Part shown: positions 35,573 through 44,900 of the stretch, in pieces
Numbering within the stretch: the first letter of the stretch is position 1
Layout of the letters: every line of letters begins with the position of its first letter
Origin: Anaspis maculata
Taxonomy: Eukaryota; Arthropoda; Insecta; Coleoptera; Scraptiidae
Assembly: GCA_949128115.1 (NCBI GenBank)
Contig: OX421968.1
Coordinates: 24,660,377 to 24,724,376 of the forward strand
Direction of reading: 5' to 3'
DNA length: 64,000 bases
The notes under the pieces: generated by a model
Told to the model about the DNA's origin: nothing
The model's input: only the letters and a program-made list of their open reading frames with translations
The model's database searches: none
Translations under genes and position numbers: made by a program

Positions 35573-37020
35573 TTACATTTTGGGCAGGTTCGTTTTGTGA
35601 CCTCTGGTTCACCGCAACCGTAGCAATACATTTTCTGCTGTTCACGACATCGGAAAGACAAGTGGTCGGTCCCTCCGCAGTTCCAACACTTCAGCTCCTC
35701 TCTTCTTTCTTGACGACCATCAGACCGACGTCCAGTAGTAGGATCCACTTCGCTCACTGAATTTCCACGAGCATTACCTCTGGTCGAACTCTCAGAGTCG
35801 CAAGCTCCTGACGCATGGTCCGACGTCGAAGTTTCGGCATAAGCTAAGTCTGGTTCTAGTACTTGTGAACGTTTCGGTGGTCTGACAAATGTTTTCGCTA
35901 CGTCGCGTCTATTATCAATCAATCGGCAACCCCGAAGAAGATCTTCCACAGTGTCAACCCTCTGAAAAGCCAGGAAGGGCTGATAAAACGGATCAATGTT
36001 CTGCTGCAGCAGGCGTAGTTTCTCCTCCTCGGATGGTGGACGACTCAGTCGATCAAAAAGATTCGCCATCGCGGCAAAATAGACGTGGCTCGGTTCATTG
36101 GCTCCCTGCGTACGCTTCGTTATCTCTTCAAAAAGGCGGTGGTCATAGTCCCACGGGAGGAAATTTTCTTTCAGTCCCGCGACCAGTGACTTCCAATTTC
36201 GAAACTTTGTCCTATTCGCTCGGTACCACATGAGTGCTGGTCCAGTGAACAAATCAACGGCAGCTCTGATCAGATCAGTATGGTTGACTCCTCTAGGTGT
36301 CCTTAATTCTTCCACTCTCGCCAGGAAAGCGGCAACAGAAAGGCCTTTCCCATCTCCAGAAAATCTAACGTTCCACTCTCGAACTGGAACACTTCTTAAA
36401 CGGCTGGCAGGCTCTAGACTTTCGGAATCCGAGTCACCTGAAGAAGTTGCGGTTGCAGGTGGTCGAGAGAAAGTTGCAGCACCAGTGCTGAGGTTCAGTA
36501 AAGTTGATTGACTCTGGAGTGGAGGTCGTCCGGTACCCTCAAGAGTCTTCAGCTTGTCCTGTAACTGTCCAGCATAGTCCAATAGTTTCAAACGAAGTTG
36601 TGAAGCTGTTTGTTTCTGTGCTTCAGTGGCATTCACAGCTGCACCTCTCTTCAATCGACCCAAACCATACGTTATCATCGTACCAATCTTGTCTTTCTCG
36701 CTCTTCAAGTTTTGAAGCTGAACTCCATCAAGTCTCTCAGCAATGTCAGTACAAAGCTGTGTGACCGCAGCTTTATCTTGATCATGAGTGAAGGGGTAAT
36801 CGTCTTCTAGTACACTCAATGAAGCGTCACTGTCAAGCCTCATTGCAGTTCTTAATGCAGATCTCAGAGTGTCAAATCCATCTTCTTCTGTCGGTTCACA
36901 GCCTCGTACCTTCAGCTCATACAAAAGTGCGCCCTTGTCCAGCCTATCGACAGAGATCCTCAAGAAATCCATCGCGAAAAATAAGCAAACGGGAAAATAA
37001 CACAATCGAAATATGAACAA
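35539..37020 (-). CDS. gag: Gypsy Gag polyprotein
   Basis: 493 residues in one frame. The N-terminal ~190 residues are helical and charged, residues ~230-370 form the capsid-like retrotransposon Gag region (PALMWYRANR, WKSLVAGLKENF), and a zinc knuckle CWNCGGTDHLSFRC starts near residue 445. A second Cys cluster (CYGCGEPEVTKRTC) follows but lacks the usual His. Gag forms the particle and packages RNA. The first Met is at 37020; a later Met (MDFLRISVDR) could be the true start, since the preceding residues look like a hydrophobic lead-in. The last codons contain the slippery heptamer that gives access to the protease frame. Confidence 0.88.
   Translation of the reverse strand: MFIFRLCYFPVCLFFAMDFLRISVDRLDKGALLYELKVRGCEPTEEDGFDTLRSALRTAMRLDSDASLSVLEDDYPFTHDQDKAAVTQLCTDIAERLDGVQLQNLKSEKDKIGTMITYGLGRLKRGAAVNATEAQKQTASQLRLKLLDYAGQLQDKLKTLEGTGRPPLQSQSTLLNLSTGAATFSRPPATATSSGDSDSESLEPASRLRSVPVREWNVRFSGDGKGLSVAAFLARVEELRTPRGVNHTDLIRAAVDLFTGPALMWYRANRTKFRNWKSLVAGLKENFLPWDYDHRLFEEITKRTQGANEPSHVYFAAMANLFDRLSRPPSEEEKLRLLQQNIDPFYQPFLAFQRVDTVEDLLRGCRLIDNRRDVAKTFVRPPKRSQVLEPDLAYAETSTSDHASGACDSESSTRGNARGNSVSEVDPTTGRRSDGRQERREELKCWNCGGTDHLSFRCREQQKMYCYGCGEPEVTKRTCPKCNRLGNAPPRRR
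35560..35566 (-). promoter_or_regulatory. -1 ribosomal frameshift site (gag-pro)
   Basis: The minus strand reads G GGA AAC with GGA and AAC as Gag codons, a canonical X XXY YYZ heptamer. The protease frame is open from 35572, overlaps the end of gag by ~34 bases and is in the -1 frame, so a slip here would join Gag to Pro. Confidence 0.8.
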
Positions 37021-37501
37021 CTAAAAAAACAAAAAACAAAAGCAGAAAACCGCTTCAACAAAAGCAGCTAGTAGCCAGCACTACTAATGGTACCTGAAAG
37101 CGTAGACAAAAACCAAAAACCAAAAACCAATGACTTAGAAATTTTTCTAAGTCCGATAAATCAAAATTTTTGTAAAATATTGTAGTAATTTTACAAGTCC
37201 GAAACGTGTATCAACTCTATTACAAAATTATTCAAGCACTAATCAGTAATGATGGAAATAATGACTCTTTATTTAGGTTTTTATTTTTTTTCTTCAAAAA
37301 AAAACCGCTCTGAAAAAAAACAAATACCAACAACAATCAGAAAGCAAAATTCAAATTTGCTCTCTAGCGACACTACAAAATATCAACGTGGAATTTAAAT
37401 TACCTACTTCGCAATCAAATTTTCAAATGTAAACACAAATCTACCATTTCCTTGCCGACGTGAAAAAATGAAATGACAAAAAGGCTAAATCAGTGAGAGC
37501 G

Positions 37502-37519
37502 GCCCCACGTTGGGCGCCA
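37502..37519 (-). promoter_or_regulatory. Primer-binding site, tRNA-Lys
   Basis: On the minus strand, three bases after the 5' LTR, comes TGGCGCCCAACGTGGGGC. Its complement equals the 18-nt 3' end (with CCA) of insect tRNA-Lys(CTT) as I recall it. It primes minus-strand DNA synthesis. Confidence 0.85.
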
Positions 37520-37522
37520 ATC

Positions 37523-39090
37523 TGTCACACTCAATTCGAGGTGGACTGTGTTGCTCCGGTTAGTCAGGGTTTGGGGGTGGGTCTTATACTGACTGATTCC
37601 CTTTTTTTTTGTTTTATTTAGAAGGGAAAATAGGCGCCACCGCTTTTTTTCTCCACGAAGCTCAAAAACGGAAAGCTTCAAAAGTTTCAAATCAAATCTC
37701 ACTGGGCTGTCGCACAAGGAATGGAAAATAATTTAAAAGAACTAGGAAAAATACGTTTAAATAGATTATTATTAAAGAAGAATGTAATGATAATATTGAA
37801 AAGGGAAAAAAATGTAGGTTTTAAATTAAATCAGGCAATCAATAAATGAATAACAAAAAAAATTAGCAAAATGGACGTATCGTAAAGATTATTCTTTTGA
37901 AGAAAGAATAAAAGAAAAATAATAAAAATAATGGAGGTCGCCTAGGTCCAATGGAACCGTTCTAAAACTACCAAAAAGCCTGTCCTCTGCGCCGTTTTTA
38001 TCGTAGGTACAGCGTGTTCAAATTTAAAAATGGCTACGATAACCGGTAAAATTTATCGCGTTTCCTTCCGACCGGCCGTGTACACGTCGCTCAAAGTTCA
38101 GCGCAAATAAATACGCAGTTACGATAACAATTAAATTGCGCGCAAATAATAAATTGAAAATAACTAAAAGTAGGGCTTATCTGGCAGTTGACAAAAAAAA
38201 GGCGGTCACAAATCCTCCAGGTGACAAAAGACGTCCCTCGTAAATTCGTCGTCAATCGATGACAATTGCCGATACTCGATGATGGATGACGGGTAGTAAA
38301 GCAGGTAGGTGGTATGAAGGAAGAAGACAGCAACAGTTTCCAGGCCTTTCGGCGTTCCTATCTCCCTTCACAGCTCCAAGGGTGGCAAAAACCACTTCGA
38401 GAATTTTGCAATTTTCGACAACTCCAGCGGCAAAAATCTGCCGGAAAGCTGGGCTGGGGAACAACTAGGCCGGAGAACCCTAAAAAAATATACATTCTCC
38501 ATCAATAAATGGAAATCCCTCGGCGACTCAGGAGAAAATTGAGAACTGATAACTTTCTCTTTTTAAGTTTGAACGAATAAGCACTAACCTTTCAAAAAGG
38601 GTCTCGCCAACACACAATAATTTCCGCTAACAACAATAGCGATCACAAAACGGTAGGTATTTGTATTCCGAAGAAAGGCCTGCAAAGAATATTAATTTTG
38701 ACGAGAATTGTTGTCAAGAGACAAAACATTTTCACTCACGCTGAATCGACGTATTCAAATCCCAAATTAATTGGACACTCCAAACGATCCCTCCGTCACA
38801 ACGGCACAATTTCGACACAACCAAATTGATTGTTTGGAGTAATGAACTCGGTGAAATTACTTATATCCTCATAAGAGTTGGCACCATGCACATTCGTAAT
38901 TTCACCTGACGCCAGAATGGTAAAAAGTCTTATCTCCCTTTTTGTCTTTTTGTTCAAACCTAAAACTCGCGCGGCAAGAGTACCTATTTACCTACGCCTG
39001 CGGACAGCCATTTCCATCTAGCGGAACCAATTTTAATCAAAATAACAAAATAAAAGAATTTCCGTTGGCGCGACTTTTTGAGTCGTGACA
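37523..39090 (-). repeat. Gypsy 5' LTR
   Basis: 1568 bases with ends TGTCAC...GTGACA. It should carry the promoter and poly(A) signals for the element. Small open frames inside (for example 38091-38464) are repeated in the other LTR and are not genes. Confidence 0.93.
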
Positions 39091-39260
39091 CCATTAGGAG
39101 CAGCCAATTTCATTCTTTGATTCTAATGAAAATTACTCTATGTGAAAATTTAGAACAGGCATTGAACCCAGTAACTGGAAGCTATGGGAAGATACAGGTG
39201 GTCGATCCTAGCGTAATCATCTCATAGCGGCCTTACCGTTCAAGATAAAAAAAAACGAAA

Positions 39261-39395
39261 TAGTGCTATTCTGTAAAAAATAACATTCCATAAACTCTCT
39301 GTTATGTAAAAATTCGTGTCGGCAATTGGCTGTTGCCTGGGTGATACAACGTAACAGAGCCTTTATGGAACGTAATTTTTTAGAAAATCGCATCA
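39261..39395. mobile_element. 135-bp MITE, right copy
   Basis: Same family and orientation as 30459-30594, with the ends slightly decayed (TAGTGC ... GCATCA). It lies just beyond the gypsy 5' LTR. Confidence 0.65.
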
Positions 39396-40429
39396 TAAGA
39401 AAAAAGTTGTATGGTTTGATTAGAGCTGAACATAACGGAATAAAGTTAAATTATGAGGCCTGTTTGTTGACCCGACCCATGGATATCTTGCGGAATCAGA
39501 GAGTCAGGATGAGTCAGAATCTCATCAGAGTGGTACTATCATCAAGGTGAAATGTCCTAAGTCGGCAAAACAAAAGACCATACAGGAAACCATACAGACC
39601 AATCAACAATTTTGTTTGGAGAGAAATTCTCAGCTTAAACGGACACACATTCACTATTTCCAAGTACAAGGATATATTGGACTGACAAAATAAAAAAACC
39701 AAATTGATTGACTTCTATATCAAAATTTCACTGCCTGAGATCATCGATTTGCGGCCTTGTAGGAGCATGCCCATTCGAGAAAGTTGAAATGCCATGACTT
39801 TTTTCCCATCAACGGTTCTTAGGTACTGGCCACTTTTCGACACTCAAATGCCTCGTACTACGATACGTAATACGAATTTTATACGAAACAAGTGCATTCT
39901 AATGAAACGATTTCAACAAAAATCAAATGAGCCGAGGTCATTCACGAAGATAACCACACAGACAGCCAGACACACAAACAAACAAGAGAGATATCCACAC
40001 AGGACTCAAACGGACGGACAGACAGACAAACAGACTCCAGACGGAGTAGGACTAGTAGTAGTAGTAGTTCTTTGCGGTTTTGTTATTAACTTCCAGTGTA
40101 TATAGTTTCAAATACATATACACATTTGTGCAGCCTATTGTTTTGCAATTGCAATTTGACTTTAGAATGTTTGTCCCTTTATAATCAGATATGAGTATGT
40201 TGGAGTATGAGTATGTTGGAGTATGAGTATGTTGAAGTATCAGTATATTGTAGATCTAGATAGTGTGATCACGTGAGAGGCATAATCAACTTGAACAAAA
40301 ATTACAATTTCAGAAATCGTAGCAACGAAATATATCGGCGTAATACCACGATGTCACAAATCTTTACTACTGCTATTCACATCGCCTATTTCTCAGAAAA
40401 CATCATAACACCATGTGTGCAGAAAGTGA
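39396..40429. other. No gene recognised
   Basis: It contains an A/C-rich stretch with ACAGACA-type repeats (39955-40035), an AGT microsatellite (~40050-40066) and a short tandem repeat at 40191-40250. Nothing coding is supported. Confidence 0.5.
40191..40250 (+). repeat. Short tandem repeat (~16-bp units)
   Basis: Three to four copies of ATGAGTATGTTGGAGT, with decay in the last unit. Confidence 0.85.
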
Positions 40430-40943
40430 TCACTGCCTATATCATGAATGACTCATCGCGGAGAACAGCTGCAGCGGGCGGCAAATAACAAAGTGAGATT
40501 TTCAAAATGTGTTTCGGAGGGCACCATTCATGCTACAGAAATTCTAAAAACAGATTAATGTTTGATATTTTCAGTACTTCAAAATGACTACCTGTGATTT
40601 TAGAAAAAATCAAAATTATTTTGTAAAATTGAAAAAAAAAATGAAAATTTTTTTTGGAATTTTTTCTTTGACTAGTGCATCAAATAGAATTGAAATCTGA
40701 GTATAACCCTTTTTTTAGATCCAAAATCGGACCGATAGTTTTCTCAAAAACATTTTATTACTTTTGATGTATTTTCTCTCTGTCGCACACTTGGTACTCA
40801 ATTTCAGTCCCCTTTAGCCTTAATCTCTCGTTATAACTTTACCGAACAGTTAAACGTCATGACCGGAGACAATTATTCAGACAATCGTTTCTATGACGGT
40901 AAACTGTTTGGTAAATTGAACAAGAGATGAATATATCGGCCCC
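40430..40943. repeat. Right arm of a long-distance inverted repeat
   Basis: Inverse of 29669-30075, ending in ATATATCGGCCCC. It includes the block CAGCGGGCGGC (40472) matching the left arm's GCCGCCCGCC. Confidence 0.7.
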
Positions 40944-41501
40944 AAGTATGATATATTATAAAGGGTGGACCATTTGTTGGTCCCTAATCTTACTGAAGAA
41001 AGATGCAAATACTTGGTTTTCTGATATAAACATATTGGCTTCAGCGCCTCGAGAGAGACCTTTTACGAGGTCGAGGTGGAGGTAGCGTTCGCTTTAGGGC
41101 TCACGACCGGAGCTGAGTCACGGCACCCAGGTTGAATAAAAAGGAAATGTGACCAAGAACCCACACCAAGAACTTCTTAGCGCCGTCCGCTGACCGGGGC
41201 TCCTCCAGGTCACCCCAGCCGCCAAGCGACACCCACACCGAAGTCCCGCCAGTCCGCAGCACCACCCTCTTGTTAGTCCCGTCCGAACCAGGGAGAACCC
41301 ACTGCACCCTTAGGTATAAGTCGAAGAACCAAAGACGACCCAAGGCCTGAAATTCCGCAATTTATTAAATAACCTTTGTTTGCTAACATACTCAACTTTT
41401 GCCATAAATCAGTAATTTATACATGTAGTTTGAAAAGAAACTTGAAATGGAATAATTTACCGATGCATGTAACTTTATTATTTGGTAATAACAATAAATA
41501 T
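40944..41501. other. Unassigned sequence left of BEL
   Basis: Around 41101-41343 the minus strand has an 80-codon open frame with relatively high GC and residues such as LRVQWVLPGSDGTNKR. I do not recognise it. It is the least repeat-like part of the window and could be a host exon fragment, but nothing proves that. Confidence 0.3.
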
Positions 41502-41895
41502 TGTTGGGGCCATCCCTAACCACCTGTATTAGTTTATTTATTTAATTCTGCAACCAGAAATACGTCTCTTTAGTTTTAATGCGAGAGCGCCTTTTTTGCT
41601 CCGTGTTATCGTTGTTCGAATTTTGGTACTTACACACGTGAATTAAAACGCCGCCGCTTAATCAATTTCGATTAGAAGTTTTATATTTTACAAGTAAATT
41701 TTAGTTTTGTTTTTGAACATTTTGAAGATCTTTTTAAGTTAAACTCATTTCCTGCTTTCCCTTCCTTCCTTTTACCACCCTTTGTGTTGCCCAGTGAGTT
41801 TGTTTTTTTTGCATCACATCATCCGACTGACTGCATTGGTAAGTTCATTTTCATTTTATTATACAGTCCACTTAATTTTTCGCGAATATTCAACA
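41502..41895 (+). repeat. BEL 5' LTR
   Basis: Begins TGTTGGGGCCATCCCTAACC and ends CGCGAATATTCAACA. It is preceded by the target copy AATAT. Confidence 0.95.
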
Positions 41896-41902
41896 TATTT
41901 TT

Positions 41903-41926
41903 TGGTCCTTCGAGCCGGATTTGAAC
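41903..41926 (+). promoter_or_regulatory. Primer-binding site, tRNA-Tyr
   Basis: Seven bases after the LTR, TGGTCCTTCGAGCCGGAT and the next six bases are complementary over 24 nt to the 3' end of insect tRNA-Tyr (acceptor stem plus part of the T arm, with CCA) as I recall it. The match is longer than the usual 18 nt. Confidence 0.85.
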
Positions 41927-41972
41927 TCAGTCAGTTTTCGGTAAATTTAAATTTTGTCTTATCGCGTTTTTA

Positions 41973-44900
41973 TTGGCAGTCTTGACCTTCATATTTCTTG
42001 TCATGGATCCCACTGAATGTAAGATCAAAGTTTTGACGTCTAAAAAAGAGGTTTATTTCCAGCGAATTCAGAATTTATATGATTTGGCAAAAAACGTGAA
42101 AGATCAAAATAAATTCAATCAGTTCGTGATTCGTTTTGAGTCATTTGAAGACACAAAACAGTTGTTTGCGGATTGTGTTGAGCAAATAAATTTATTGGAG
42201 CTTGGGAAGGATAAGGACTATCAGGTAAATCTCGCGCCCCTCGAAGCTTTTGATGAACTTTGTTGCTATATTCAAATAGTGGCAAAGAAAAAGATCCCTC
42301 CTCCAGTAACTACCTCTCTCGTTACGCCACCGCCGCCATCTAAGCCAAAATTGCCTAAACTCGAACTTCCTAGATTTTCGGGTGATTTAGCAGAATGGCC
42401 GATTTTCTACGAGACTTTTAAAGCCAGCGTTCATGACTCCAAGGATTACACGTCGACTGAAAAAGTTCAGTATTTATTGGGTAAGTTATCGGGTAGAGCT
42501 TTATCGACATGCGCAGGAATCACTCCAACTGGTGACAATTACGATATCCTTTGGAAAAATCTAGTCGAGAAATACCAGGATACCAGAGCACTTGCGCAAA
42601 CGTATCTGAAAAGCTTATTTTCTTTCAAAGCGCTCACCTCAGATGACAATTTGGAAATCTTTGTAGAATCTTTTGTACCTTCTTTTCAAGCTTTGAAAAA
42701 TCTCAAATTGACAGATTTAGCTGACTTCATTATGCTTTATCTAGCTTTGTCCAAGGTCGATCCTGACACTGAGAAAGCGTTTGAGATGTCCGCAAGAAAG
42801 TCCACAATTCCGACCTTTTCGGAATTTGTTACTTTCGTCAAAGAACAGTCAAAAATTATCAATCGCATGCCACGCAAAACTGTTGCAAAACTCCCCACTT
42901 CGCTTTCGAAATCAAAACCGCTTCACCAGTCTTTTATTGTAAACAAACCTGAACCGCATCCGCCGCCAAAATGTACCAGTGACTCACCACAAAATTGTTC
43001 TGTTTGCAATAAAGGTTCTCATTATTTGTACCATTGTTCAAAATTTCTAAAATTTACGCCAGCTGATCGCTTCAAGGTCATCAAAGACGATGGTAGGTGT
43101 GTCAATTGCTTATCTTGCCGGCATCAGGTAAGAAATTGTCAATCCAAGATCAACTGTGGCATCTGCAAAAAAAGGCATCACACTCTTTTGCATTTCCCTG
43201 AGAAACTTGAAGATAAGCGTGAGAGTGAAACTTCTGAGGTTCCTGCTCCTCCAGTGCAGCCAGCTACGTCTTCCGTACTTTCTAGTTTATGCTCAAATTT
43301 TCCAGAGCCAAAAATCGCACACAACACTACCGTTTTGTTATCAACCGCTCTTGTGCAATTGTGGAATTCCAGCGGTGTCAACCATTCTATTCGGATCTTG
43401 TTGGATCCTGGCAGTCAGTCGAATTTGATAACCGCCAACTGCTGCAGAAAAATTGGTTTAAAGTTTTTCAAACACGCTTCATCCGTGAAAGGCATTGGTG
43501 CCATCCCTTGTTCTGTTTCAGGATATGCAAACTTTTCTTTTGCGCCCCACTTTGATCCTGAAACTCGTTTCGACGTCAGCGCTTCGGTTGTTGATAGAAT
43601 TTCAGATTCTTTGCCTTCTGCTCCCGTGGATTTGTCATGTCTGGAATTTGTGAAAAAATTATTGTTGGCTGATGAAAAATTCTACGAACCACAGGAAGTT
43701 GATGCTATAATTGGGGCTGAGCTATATCCTTGTTTGCTTGGTTCTGAGAAAGTAACTGATGCTTCATCACGTGTTGTCGCTGTCCAGACGTCACTGGGCT
43801 TTGTTCTTATGGGTGCAGCGCCCATTTTGGAAAATGTTTCTCCCTCGCAGCAAACTTTCTGTTCATTTTCGGAGCCTCCCTTGGAATCGTTAGTTCAAAA
43901 GTTTTGGGAACTGGAGGACATGGGTTCTTCCATACCCTTAAGTCCTGATGATGTCCTTTGTGAAAAGATTTACGCGTCTACGGTCTCTCGTGGTCTGGGC
44001 GGCAAATATAGTGTAGATTTGCCGTTCAAAGATGATCCTTGTTTGTTAGGAAATTCTTTCATTTCCGCCGAACGTCGATTCTTTTCTTTAGAGAAAAGAT
44101 TGAATTCCTCGCCTTCTTTGCGCCTCGATTATAATGCTGCGATGCAGAATTACATCGACAGTGGTCATATGTCGCAGATTGGCCAGGCTTGTGATGTCCC
44201 TGTTGAAGGATATTATATTCCTCATCAGGCTGTGTTCAAGCCTGGTTCGGTAAGTACTCCTTTAAGGATTGTGTTTGACGCCAGTTGCAAGTCAAGTTCG
44301 CTTTATTCGCTAAACGATTTACTTCATACGGGACCTAAACTCCAATCCGATCCGCTCCAAATTCTTCTGAATTTTCGCCTTTTTCCTATCGCAGTCACTG
44401 CCGACATTCGGAAAATGTATTTGCAAATTTGGGTGAACCCAAGTCAGCGCAAATATCAGCGCGTTTTGTTCCGCTTTTCTCCTGAGGATCCGCTGATGGT
44501 CTACGAATTGAACACCGTCACATTTGGTATCAAATCTTCTCCCTTTCTCGCCATAAGAACAATTCAACAACTTGCCATGGATGAGTCCAAAAATTACCCT
44601 TACGCGAGTTCTGTCATTCTTCGCAGTTTTTATGTTGACGACTTAGCCCTGAGCGCGTTGAATTTTGATCAAATGCTGACATTGTTTCATGATTTGGTTA
44701 GTTTATTTGGATTAGGTGGGTTTGTGTTGACAAAGTGGTCCTCCAATTCACTGAATTTGTTAAAAGAAATTCCATCTGATCTTCGACTGACCAAAGAGGA
44801 TGTCACTTTTGATCCTCATGCAAATTTGAAAGTTCTCGGCCTTCAATGGCATCCCACTGAAGATACTTTTTCATTTCAGGTTTCTCTCAAATCAAACGTA

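Larger units (their letters stand above)
30687..39090 (-). mobile_element. Full-length Ty3/gypsy LTR retrotransposon
   Basis: An 8404-bp element on the minus strand bounded by two 1568-bp direct LTRs (30687-32254 and 37523-39090) that look identical by eye. Both sides carry the 4-bp duplication CCAT (30683-30686, 39091-39094). Order in the sense direction is 5' LTR, tRNA-Lys primer site, gag, pro, RT-RNase H-integrase, purine tract, 3' LTR. Pol ends only ~50 bases from the 3' LTR, so there is no envelope gene. Identical LTRs imply a recent insertion. Visible damage is limited to one frame break at the pro/pol junction. Confidence 0.95.

Noticed and set aside
32370..36764. Plus-strand open frames across the gypsy element
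   Set aside because: They are antisense to gag, pro and pol, which show strong domain conservation on the minus strand.
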